A stretch of 64,000 nucleotides of DNA, from assembly GCA_025093985.1 (NCBI GenBank), contig JACAAK010000009.1, forward strand, positions 1,116,001-1,180,000, read 5' to 3'. This document shows, one piece after another, positions 1-9,084 of this stretch. Both the position numbers and the translations under genes were made by a program. The number at the start of each line of letters is the position of its first letter. The first letter of the stretch is position 1. This DNA comes from Calvatia gigantea (taxonomy: Eukaryota; Basidiomycota; Agaricomycetes; Agaricales; Lycoperdaceae). Under the pieces are notes generated by a model. That model did not search any database, was not told the origin of the DNA, and saw nothing but the letters and a program-made list of their open reading frames with translations.

Positions 1-710
1 GCAGCTGAATGTTCAGTTGGGTGGATTCTTTTCCACACTAATCTTGGGATCCCAGCTCACTCCAAGGGGAGTGTCAGAGTGGGAGGTTAATTTGGTATAG
101 GATATATATAAGCAGGAGTTGAGGACCAGAGGAGTCACTGGGGTTTTTCTTGTGAGTTATAGGTGGCAGTATGGAGAGTGGTTCTGGCAACAACCTTTGA
201 GAAGGCAATGGGTAGTTCTTGGGGTTCAGGGCTAATGGTAGTTCATTCCATATTGGCCCAAACAGGCTGTAGTTCAGTGAGACTGGATTGCTCCCACTGC
301 TGGTTAGGATAGGAGAGGTCAGCCCAAGAGGAGTGGGTGGTGGATTTGCTGGAGGGAGGGATATAGACACACTTGGTGCCTGTGAAGACATCAACTCAGA
401 AGTGTTTGTTCTGGTCTGTGATTTGTTGGAGTTCTTTTTTTGAGAAGACACCATTTGGCAGTGTCAAGATGGGTCATTTTTGTTCTTTGTGGGTGATTAC
501 AGGGAGGGTAGAGGTTGAGGGTTTGTTGACCACAGGTGTGATGGCAGGTAAATTGGGTAGAGGAATACAAGGTGAGGTAAAGAGAGATTAGATTTGTTGG
601 CTAGGGGTGTTGTAGTAGCTAGAATGGGTGGATACCAATGTAGGTGAGGGGGATGAGGTGATAATAGTGGCCTTCTTGCCCTTCTTATAGTTCTTTTGGG
701 TGGGTGCCAT
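1..710 (-). pseudogene. ORF3 N-terminal half (A1), incomplete at window edge
   Basis: It begins at an ATG at 708-710 with MAPTQKNYKKGKKA, the same start as ORF3 in A3 (31227, 34072) and A6 (56273). The N-terminus is lysine-rich and the rest is rich in Pro, Ser and Thr, so it is probably disordered. At least two in-frame stops are present. The knuckle-bearing C-terminus is outside the window. Its function is unknown; the intact copies are described under A2 and A3. Confidence 0.75.
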
Positions 711-782
711 TGATATATTTTAGGAGTGTTGTAGAGGTGTCAGAGTAAGTTAGGAAAATGAGTGAGTCAGTTCTTGTCCTGG

Positions 783-1484
783 CTATTTATGTCCTTTTCA
801 TCATTTAGGTGGGGCAGTATTTAGTTGGTGTTCTTTTTGATATTTTTGTAACAGTTCTTGGGCATGTAGTAACAGTTGTGCTTTGTTTTCCCAAGAGTTT
901 TCTTTGTAGTCATAACCTTTCCACTTGATATAATATTTCTTTTGTTTGTTTTTAGTTCAGTGGTTTAGAATACCTTCAATTTCATATTCTTCTTCTCCTT
1001 CAATGATATCAGGGAGGGGTGGTTGTGGATTTGGTCTGTGGATATTGTTTTCAGTGTATTCAGAGAGAAAGGTGGTGTGGAATATGTTGTGAATTTTCCA
1101 TGTTTCAGGTAAATCAAGTCAGTAGGAAAGTGGAGATAGGACTTCTTTTATTGTAAATGGTCTGAGGCATTTCAGCACTATTTTGTTTGATTTGAATGGG
1201 AGTTTCAGGTTTCTTCATTCAAGCCATACTTGTTGTCCTCGGGTAAAGGGTTTGAATTTCAATTTGATTTGTTGTTCTATATATTCCATAGCTAGTTTGT
1301 GGGTAGCTATAGCTTCTCTTCAGGCATAATCCAGTGATTCTATTTTTTCTTCAGTGGTAGTGAAATTTGATTCTTTTAAGATAGTGGGTATTCCATGAGG
1401 TTTTGTTCCATACATAAGTTCAAAAGGTGTTTGTTTTCAATCAGAGTGTGTTCTTGAGTTGTGGGAGAATTCAAGGATGGGGAG
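783..1484 (-). pseudogene. Integrase C-terminus with chromodomain (A1 pol 3' end)
   Basis: The translation shows the GPY/F-like region ([12 protein letters not shown]) and then a chromodomain-like end (YYIKWKGYDYKENSWEN), the arrangement of chromovirus integrases. The chromodomain would tether the integration complex to modified histones. Compared with A3, arginine CGA codons are read as TGA or TAA at several places, so it cannot encode a full protein. The pol stop is TAG at 783-785, about 70 nt before the ORF3 start. It is truncated on its upstream side by the C1 LTR. Confidence 0.8.
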
Positions 1485-1735
1485 TGTCAGGGCAACCTCT
1501 GACAGTCCCCCCAGACTGTCCCACAACCCTATACTCTCACCCACTCTCAGCTGTGTGGACATGAGTAACAACTGGAGACCCCGAAGGACAATGACAGACT
1601 TACATACATAATGAAACAATAGGACAATGGACAGTAATGCAGTATATATTAACCTGTACACCTGCAGGGGACCCTTATCTAATTCTTTAAGGATTCCCCT
1701 GTAGGTATGTAGTCTACACACCCACTTGTAATATA
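1485..1735 (+). repeat. 5' LTR of C1 (3' end approximate)
   Basis: It starts with TGTCAGGGCAACC, whose reverse complement ends the C2 and C3 copies at 25301 and 27155. A TATA-like element (TATATATT) lies near 1639. The motif TAAGGATTCCCCTG occurs inside the LTR and again just after it, so the exact 3' end is uncertain. It sits inside A1 integrase, so C1 inserted into an existing A element. Confidence 0.65.
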
Positions 1736-1936
1736 ACTAAGGATTCCCCTGCAGTTACCCACTCATCCATCTCATGAGAACTTCGCATCCCCAAGCCGCT
1801 CAGACTGTGGGTTGCCCTTATAGAAGAATCAGATCTCACAAGAGACCTGGTCGTCCACTGGGAATGACTCCAAGGAGTTCCCCTTGATCACCCCCCACTA
1901 CCTGACCCTATCTCTACCCACCTGATCCACCCCCCT
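1736..1936 (+). other. C1 leader between LTR and gag
   Basis: About 200 bp of noncoding sequence colinear with 24838-25050 (-) and 26710-26920 (-). No primer-binding site complementary to a tRNA or to the LTR could be recognised. Confidence 0.5.
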
Positions 1937-2430
1937 ATGTTGGACCAGCCCCAGCCGCAACAGCAGTAGGAGCAACCACAGCAGGATTAATTACAGCCAG
2001 TGCAGAGCATGTCTCCCTTGGAACAAATACTTGCACAGCTGCAGAACAGCCTACAGGAGGTGATAAATCATCAGGTGGCATCTGAACTAAGAGTATATGA
2101 AACACTCTCATCCTTACAAGGTCAGATCAGTATGGTGGCTGCTGCAAATGCCTCTGTTCCCCATGCTCCACAACCTTCCACTGACCATACCCCTGTACCT
2201 TGGCCACACTCCTACATCCACCTGGGCCAAGGTAGCCACCCCATCTGACTTCAACAGAGATCGCTCCAGAGGTCATGCATTCATTAACTCCTGCCACATC
2301 TACCTTCAGTTGTGTAAGGATCACTTCAAAGATGAAGATGCCCAGATCCTATGGGCACTGTCATACATGAAGAGTGGCCATGTGGCTAAGTGGGCTGAGA
2401 ATATAATACATTGGGAAGAGCAATACCTAG

Positions 2431-3031
2431 TGTTACGAATTTACCTCTGGATTACCATGGACTAACTTCTTTCTCTTGATTCCCACTGTATTAACCTTCT
2501 CTTCTTTATACCCTGGTCCATTCTTTATTTATTTACCCTGTGTACTTCTACCTTCACTTTTCATGACTTGTTCCAAGTCACCTGTTCCTGTTATCCCACC
2601 ATTGGACTTCTATCTACTCAGTCTCCTGCTTCCTATGACTTGTATTACTTCTTTTACACATCCCTATGACTCCTTAGATTACCAATTAACCTGTAGTAGT
2701 CTCCCATTGACTCATACCCTCTTACTATGTATTCTTTCATCTCTTATGCATAGCTAGTATATAAACCTTAAGTAGTACACTTGTATTACCTTAGGTTATT
2801 CTAGTAACAAGCTTCCTTATCTTTGCTTGTCTGCTACAAGGTTAACAACCTTGGGGACTGCAGTGACACTTAACTCAGACTTCTCAGACAAGTGCGAGCT
2901 TTTACTCGAGGGAGCGATCCGAAGTCTGCACAGAAGTCATTGAGACTTGTTGTATACTCCTGGGCCAGTTGATCCTCTCCCTGAGTGGAGATGTTCCTGG
3001 TCTGGTTGCGAAGAAGGTAACACATGTAACA
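2431..3031 (+). repeat. Solo family A LTR in C1 gag, TSD CCTAG
   Basis: TGTTACG at the start and GTAACA at the end bound 601 bp. CCTAG stands immediately before (2426-2430) and after (3032-3036). The paralogous gag at 24346-24370 (minus strand) keeps the uninterrupted site, confirming the insertion. It contains TATATAAA near 2759 and the self-primer AGGTTATTCT about 35 bp later. A solo LTR is what remains after LTR-LTR recombination of a full element. Confidence 0.9.
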
Positions 3032-3370
3032 CCTAGGGCAAACCCACTTCCTTGGTTGGGAAGATTTCTCCACTGAGTTCCATACACATTTCTTCCCTAT
3101 GAACGCAGAAGCTGCTGCAGTCAATATCCTAGAGGGCACAGGGTACCACCAGAGTAACTGGAATGTCAATGACTACCTCGATGACTTCTGCAACCTCATT
3201 GCAGACTCAGGGTACACTGACCCAAAGGTGGTAGTTGTGAAATTCCAACATGGACTTTGGCTGACAATTTAGAATGCAGTAGCCACCATGGTCTCAGGAT
3301 GTCCCCAGGACAATGATGTAGAAGGATGGTATGCTGTGGCTCAATGCATTGACCAGGCAAAGACTGCCAA

Positions 3371-4872
3371 CATCACCTATATTCCTGACCTTTTCTTTGA
3401 AGCTCTTGGCAGCTTTCGATTCCTCTCAGTTCCTGTGACCTTCGGTATGGTAAAAGTAAACTTTGCGCTCGATTGTCTGCACTCGCGATATGTTTAGAGA
3501 GGGATGACCAGTTGTATTCTATCTCCGTGGTTGGTCTTCTTCTCCCATATCTAGTGAGGCTGTTGGATTTTTTTCCGATGTTGAAAGGGAAATACCCCCC
3601 CTGTCCTTCGAATTATTCTCCTCACGTATCCGGGTGCTATACCATCTCCAGAACATGGTCTTAGCCCATCTTAGAATTCCCTGACAAATTCAACAAATCT
3701 TGTACCTTCCAGTGATATCCAAACCTACACTCAGTGATTCACTATTTTTACCGATTTCCCGAACACCATCGGATCCCCACCCATCAAGCGTTCCCCCATT
3801 TGATCCCCCCAGACTTACATTATCCTTAAGATGCTCACGGAACCTCCACAATTCCTGAACCAGACTACCAAGATCCGAACGAGGGAACCACTTCTATCCT
3901 CCGACCAAAATACCGCATCCCTGGTTTAATTCAAAACCATAATCAGAACAGCAATGCTCTCAATCAAACTCAATGAACGATGTTCACCTGCCACCATACC
4001 ATATCGAAGAGAATCCCATTTTGGACTAGATCGAATACTCCTGAGAGGTCCCCTCGGGTGCAGAATGGCCTCTCCCTCCCCTCTTCCATTCCCAATGTCC
4101 TCATCGTCCTTTCTCCTTGGGAGCGGAAGGCTAAACCCCTGCCACGTTCAGGATAGAAATTGCTAAGTCCGAAAACATTACTGAGTCAATGCCCTTCGTG
4201 CTAGGAAGGCTTTCCATCTCTCCTACCTTGATCGACTTGTTAACCCCAAATGATGTCCATTGTTGAAAATTTGCTTTCCAATTGTCAATACTTCTCAATT
4301 CGAGGCAGGGTGTTTTTCCTTATACAGTATTAACGTCGGTAATCTTGAATAGTCATTTTGAGCGTCCTTCTTGGAATGAAAAGGTGGGGATGCTAGGGAT
4401 TTAGATGGCATATTCACCTGACTGGTTTTCTTTACAAAGTTTGAGTTCTTGTTCCTTGATCGTCATGTTGTAGGTTCCGCATTATTTCTTGGGCATCTTC
4501 GTTAAACTATTCTGGCCCATTCCCTTCATTCAGGCAGTTTGAATGTTGTTTTGTTGAATAATGTGAATGGTGGACTAGTCCGGTAGATCGTTGGTTCAGG
4601 GGGTTAGTTCATATTCTTCTTCCCATATTCTAGGATGCGTCAGTTGATTTTGTGTACTAGACTGTGGGACTTACAGTCTATGGGCATGGTGAATTGGATA
4701 TTCGTCCCAGTTATCCGGTGTGTTTGATGCCATCAGTCCAGGAAATTCTGCCCTGTCTTGAGTTGACCCCATGCTCGATTCTTGTCCCTCAATTTCCATT
4801 GAAAGTGCTTTCGACCTTCTCCAGTTTGACCAACACATAGACTGCGATCTTGCTAATTTTTCTGGGAACTTC
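3371..4872. other. Error-rich patch resembling A leader/gag (+) fused to B pol (-)
   Basis: At 3371 the C1 gag stops abruptly. From there to about 4160 the sequence follows the A2 leader and gag (6740-7860) in order, but with very many small indels and substitutions of all kinds. From about 4170 to 4865 it follows family B pol in reverse (19180-20000) in the same noisy way. CpG is not depleted, unlike its neighbours, so age does not explain the divergence. It may be an unpolished read or a misassembly. No gene is called here. Confidence 0.6.
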
Positions 4873-5245
4873 CATCCCTATGACTCCTTAGATTACCAAT
4901 TAACCTGTAGTAGTCTCCCATTGACTCATACCCTCTTACTATGTATTCTTTCATCTCTTATGCATAGCTAGTATATAAACCTTAAGTAGTACACTTGTAT
5001 TACCTTAGGTTATTCTAGTAACAAGCTTCCTTATCTTTGCTCGTCTGCTACAAGGTTAACAACCTTGGGGACTGCAGTGACACTTAACTCAGACTTCTCA
5101 GACAAGTGCAAGCTTTTACTCGAGGGAGCGATCCAAAGTCTGCACAGAAGTCATTGAGACTTGTTGTATACTCCTGGGCCAGTTGATCCTCTCCCTGAGT
5201 GGAGATGTTCCTGGTCTGGTTGCGAAGAAGGTAATACATGTAACA
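4873..5245 (+). repeat. Family A LTR fragment, 3' part
   Basis: Nearly identical to 2659-3031 of the solo LTR at a constant offset of 2214 bp. It lacks the first 228 bp, is joined on the left to the noisy patch, and continues on the right into the same C gag position. It is therefore part of a duplicated LTR plus gag block rather than an independent insertion. Confidence 0.8.
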
Positions 5246-5455
5246 CTCAGGGCAAACCCGCTTCCTTGGTTAGAAAGATTTCTCCACCGAGTTCCATACA
5301 CATTTCTTCCCTATGAACGCAGAAGCTGCTGCAGTCAATATCCTAGAGGGCATAGGGTACCACCAGAGTAACTGGAATGTCAATGACTACCTCGATGACT
5401 TCTGCAACCTCATTGCAGACTCAGGGTACACTGACCCAAAGGTAGTAGTTGTAAA

Positions 5456-5563
5456 ATTCCAACATGGACTTCGGCTGACAATTTAGAATGCAGTAGCCAC
5501 CATGGTCTCATTCCAACATGGACTTTGGCTGACAATTTAGAATGCAGTAGCCACCATGGTCTC
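5456..5563 (+). repeat. 54-bp in-frame tandem duplication in C1 gag
   Basis: Two copies, 5456-5509 and 5510-5563, both begin ATTCCAACATGGACTT and end ATGGTCTC. They differ by CGG versus TGG. The other gag copy (3241-3294) has only one unit. The length is 18 codons, so the frame is kept. Confidence 0.85.
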
Positions 5564-6142
5564 AGGATGTCCCCAGGACAATGATGTAGAAGGATGGTAT
5601 GCTGTGGCTCAATGCATTGACCAGGCAAAGACTGCCAACAACGCCTTCCAAGCTGTTACCCGCTCTGACCTACCACTTCCAAAACCCAAACCCCTCCATT
5701 CTCTTCCATTCCTACTGGTCACTGTCCCACCTCCACCTGTTCAGCCCACACTGTCTCTCAGCGCCCCTGCACCTATGGAGGTAGATGCTTCTCACAAGCC
5801 TGCTTCACTCCCATCCACCTGCTATCATTACAAGAAGGTAGGGCATGTCAAGGCTGAATGTCCACTCAGATATGACATATGCCACCTGACTGCAGAGGAG
5901 GAAGAGGACCTCCTTATAAGACTCCTGGCCAAGAAAGACGTGAGAGAAGCAGCGGACTTGGCTCAAGTGGCTGAAGAAGCAGATTTTCTGTAGAGCAGCG
6001 AGTGGAGAGTGTGCCCTTGCTGCAGAGTGTAAATAGGTTCAGTGTGCTACCCATAGACCAAATAGATGACCATTCACCTACACCTGCATCTGAACCGAAA
6101 GCTGCACCACAGAAAACCCCTTGAACACCTCACCATCCTAAG

Positions 6143-6735
6143 TGTTACAAACTTACTACCGGATTACCGTAGGACTTACTTTATTAGCAGTATTAACCCC
6201 TTTTCCCTTATACCTCAGTCCGTTCTTTATTTATTTATCTTGTGTACTTCTATCTCCACTTCTCACGACTTGTTCCAAGTCATTATTTCTGTTATCCCAC
6301 CATTGGACTTCTATTTACTCGTCTCTTGCTTCTCATAACTCAGTATTGCTTCTTTTACTACATCCCTATGACTCCTTAGGTTACCAATTAACCCGTAGTA
6401 GTCTCCTATTGACTCATACCTCTTTACTATGTAATTACTCATCTCTTATGCATAGCTAGTATATAAACCTTAAGTAGTACACCTGTATTACCTTAGGTTA
6501 TTCTAGTAACAAGCTTCCTTATCTTCACTCAGTCTGCTACAAGGTTAACAACCTTGGGGACTGCAGTGACACTTAACTCAGACTTCTCAGACAAGTGTGA
6601 GCTTCTACTTGAGGGGGCAATCCGAAGTCTGCACAGAAGTCATTGAGACTTGTTATATACTCCTGGGCCAGTTGATCCTCTCCCTGAGTGGAGACGTTCC
6701 TAGTCTGGTTGCGAAAGAAGGTAACACACATAACA
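6143..6735 (+). repeat. 5' LTR of A2
   Basis: 593 bp with TGTTAC/TAACA termini. TATATAAA lies at 6460-6467, and AGGTTATTCT at 6495-6504 is the predicted start of the RNA. It aligns over its length with 14982-15589, which carries an additional short insertion near 15490. Confidence 0.9.
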
Positions 6736-6747
6736 TAAGAATAACCT
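6460..6747 (+). promoter_or_regulatory. TATA box, predicted RNA 5' end and complementary self-priming site (A2)
   Basis: The TATA box TATATAAA (6460-6467) is 35 bp upstream of AGGTTATTCT (6495-6504). Two bases inside the LTR end, AGAATAACCT (6738-6747) is its exact reverse complement. The RNA 5' end could therefore fold back and prime minus-strand synthesis, as known for Tf1 of fission yeast. The same pairs occur in A4 (49071-49080 with 49312-49321) and A6 (62438-62447 with 62684-62693). Confidence 0.75.
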
Positions 6748-7039
6748 CACCCCTTCCTCTCAGTTTCTACACGACTCTTACAGCCAGCTTCTGCCGATTA
6801 TTCCTCCATCCAGTTGACGTAGAGAAGCCTTTCCTGGTAATAGGGTAAAGAAGAGTAGAACTTTGGGTCTACTGATTGTGTTGCATCCTCCGCTAGTTAG
6901 TGTTGAGAAGAGTGGGACTGTTCACCACTAGTTTTGTTATTTTCTCTATTATCCTCCAGTGTATTGACATGTCGAGAAGCCTCTGCCCAGTAGTGTCGAG
7001 TAGAGCAGGCCTGGTCACTGCTATCTATTTTCTTCCACC
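6748..7039 (+). other. A2 leader between priming site and gag
   Basis: Noncoding leader of about 290 bp, colinear with 48782-49070 and 62146-62437 on the minus strand. No other element was recognised. Confidence 0.7.
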
Positions 7040-9046
7040 ATGTCTCGAAAAGGGAAATGACCCATACACCCTCCTTCCTCTCCAGAATGATCATTCCATA
7101 CCCCAACGCAACAATCCTTTGAATTGCACCTACTACTACCACTGCCCCAACATGTCCACCAACCAGAAGGATCCTTCAGCACTATTCTTGGAAAGAATCT
7201 ATCACACCCCACTGAACAAGATCTCAAAAACCTAAACTACTATAGGAACTACCTGCACCAAGTAGAAAATCCAATGAACCTGAACCATCTCAAAGTGGCA
7301 AATTTAACTATTTTTGACCCGATTCGCCCGAAAAACACCCATTGCAGGAATCACCACCACAAACCCCATCCAGAGCCATATCCCCATCCCAATTCAGAAT
7401 CAAAAACCCCCAGACCTTACCATCTATCCTTGAAGATGAGTCTGACAACGAAACCTACCACCAATTACCTGAACAGCCAGACATCACTCAAGACATCCAG
7501 AACTGAGAAGGAACTCACATTCTATACACTCCAGACACCATCAAATACCCTAGACATCCCTGGTTTTGAATCACAAGAACCAATACATCAAGAAACCGAA
7601 GCAATGGCTACTTCAACTCAAACTCAAACTGAAACGAATGTTCGACCTACAGACCAACCACTACCATATTCAGGAAGAGAATCACCCTATATTCGGACTC
7701 AGAATACGAATACCTCCTGGAGGAGGATCCCCATCCAGAGGCTGCAGAGATAGAGCGCCCTCTCCCTCCCCTCCCTCATCACGAAGTTCCAGCAATGCTC
7801 CATCCACTCCGTCCACTTTCTCGCTTGGAGGAAGAGGATGAAGATGAAGGCATCAAACCCCTGCCATTCAATTCATAGGAAATGATGGAAACTCAAAAGA
7901 AATCAGACAAAAACCCCCTAACTTCAACTAGAACCCACCCAAGGTTCAAAACTTGGTGGATGCTAGTCAAGAACTACCTCGAAATGAACCCAAGAGCATT
8001 TACGGATGACCAACAACAAATTAGATTTGTCCTTGGCCTTATAGTCAAAGGGAAAGCTGGATCCTGGTCAGAACAATACTACAAAAGTCAAATTACCGAT
8101 GCTCGTGGAAAACCCATTCCTTGGAGATACTCTACATTTGAAGAATTTGAAACCAAAATCCTAAAACACTTCACCCCAGTCGACGAACAAATCACCGCAC
8201 TGAAGAGAATGGTATGAATTGAAACAAAACAAATCATCTGCCACCTAATTTCAACCTCGAATTTCAACGTCTTGCATCAATTGGAGGAATCCAAGACAAC
8301 TAAAGCATTAATTGAACAATACAAATGAGGACTCAACCCTTTCCTAGCCAGAGAAGTCTAGGATAAGGAAAGAAGGACCACTAGAAACCATCGCTGAATG
8401 GTATACCAACGCAGTACAACGAGATTCCATTAACCTGACAAGCCAATGCAATGTGGCCACAAAACTTCCCAAGAAACCTGACTCCTTACCAACCACCATG
8501 GTTTCCTCAACAGAACCACCACACTCGTTTTCAACCAAATAATCAACACAGATGAAACAATACATGAAATGCCAATGGAACTACAAGATTATGAACCACT
8601 CTACGAAGACGAAGAACCATATTATCCCGAACAGGAATACAACAACCTCTACGATAACTCTGATCATGATGACCCCGAACTACAACTAAATGTGGTATTC
8701 ACTGCAGAGCAAGTTGCTTGCTACAAAGCAGGGAAATGTATAGGCTGTGGAAAATTTGGACACCTTATCAGCAACTGTCCAAACCCCGATCCGAAGCCTA
8801 TCCAAAGATAAGCCACCAAAATGACCTAATCCTCCTCAACGAAGATTTATGCAACCACCACGATATTCACAACCTCAACCACCACAACCTTCACAAAATT
8901 ATTCCAGTGCCAACCCGAACCAAACTCGAAAGATCTCTGCATTAGACATTCAAGCCATGATCAGAGAACTCCCCACAAACGAACAAATGGAATTCAGAGA
9001 AGCCTACATTACCGACCCAATGCTCAAACCCTTTGGGGATTTTTGA
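7040..9046 (+). pseudogene. Gag of family A (A2), broken
   Basis: This encodes the structural protein of the particle. It starts at ATG 7040 (MSRKGK), continues with about 270 residues rich in Pro, Ser, Thr and Gln, then has a retrotransposon-gag-like helical domain (FKTWWMLVKNYLEMNPRAF, DDQQQIRFVLGLIVKGKAGS). A CX2CX4HX4C zinc knuckle, CIGCGKFGHLISNC, lies at about 8737-8780. The frame ends KPFGDF with TGA at 9044-9046, at the -1 frameshift site. It would be about 669 codons if open, but several stops and indels break it; for example, codon 7 is TGA where A4 has CAA. Confidence 0.85.
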
Positions 9047-9084
9047 AGGCATCACTCGATCTTGAAAAAGAATCACTGGGTGAC
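9037..9084 (+). promoter_or_regulatory. Gag-pol -1 frameshift site (A2), stem partly decayed
   Basis: The heptamer G GAT TTT is at 9037-9043 in the gag frame, directly followed by the gag TGA. Pol is open in the -1 frame across this point. The downstream arms (9051-9057 and 9078-9084) keep six of the seven pairs present in A3, one of them as G-U. Confidence 0.7.

Larger units (their letters stand above)
1..1484 (-). mobile_element. A1: 3' part of a family A Ty3/Gypsy element, cut by the window edge and by C1
   Basis: Read on the minus strand, this segment carries the end of the integrase with its chromodomain, then the start of ORF3. Both align in order with A2 (6143-15589) and A3 (27290-37962). 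The upstream pol part is lost where family C element C1 begins at 1485, inside the integrase gene. The ORF3 end and 3' LTR lie beyond the left window edge. Scattered in-frame stops and few CpGs mark it as an old copy. Confidence 0.85.
1937..5993 (+). pseudogene. Gag of family C (three pieces)
   Basis: The product would be the capsid/nucleocapsid protein that packages retrotransposon RNA. The reading frame starts at ATG 1937 and shows SPLEQILAQLQNSLQEV (a short coiled-coil-like N-terminus), then a retrotransposon-gag-like domain (NVNDYLDDFCNLIADSGY). Near 5821-5870 there is a degenerate knuckle, CYHYKKVGHVKAECP, in which the second Cys of CX2CX4HX4C is Tyr. It ends with LTAEEEEDLLIRLLAKKD, a common tail of agaricomycete gag proteins. 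In-frame TAG stops replace probable CAG (Gln) codons. Breaks are the A LTR at 2431-3031 and the foreign patch 3371-5245. Confidence 0.75.
1485..6142 (+). mobile_element. C1: family C Ty3/Gypsy-like element, gag only, interrupted and truncated
   Basis: The element consists of an LTR starting TGTCAGGG at 1485, a leader, and gag in three pieces (1937-2430, 3032-3370, 5246-5993), followed by the first codons of pol. It is interrupted by a TSD-flanked solo A LTR (2431-3031) and by the anomalous stretch 3371-4872 plus a second LTR fragment (4873-5245). It is cut at 6142 by the A2 LTR. The LTR matches the minus-strand copies ending at 25301 and 27155. Confidence 0.75.

Noticed and set aside
1736..1936. 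tRNA primer-binding site for family C
   Set aside because: No stretch with a TGG-type start complementary to a tRNA 3' end could be recognised, and the LTR end itself is uncertain.
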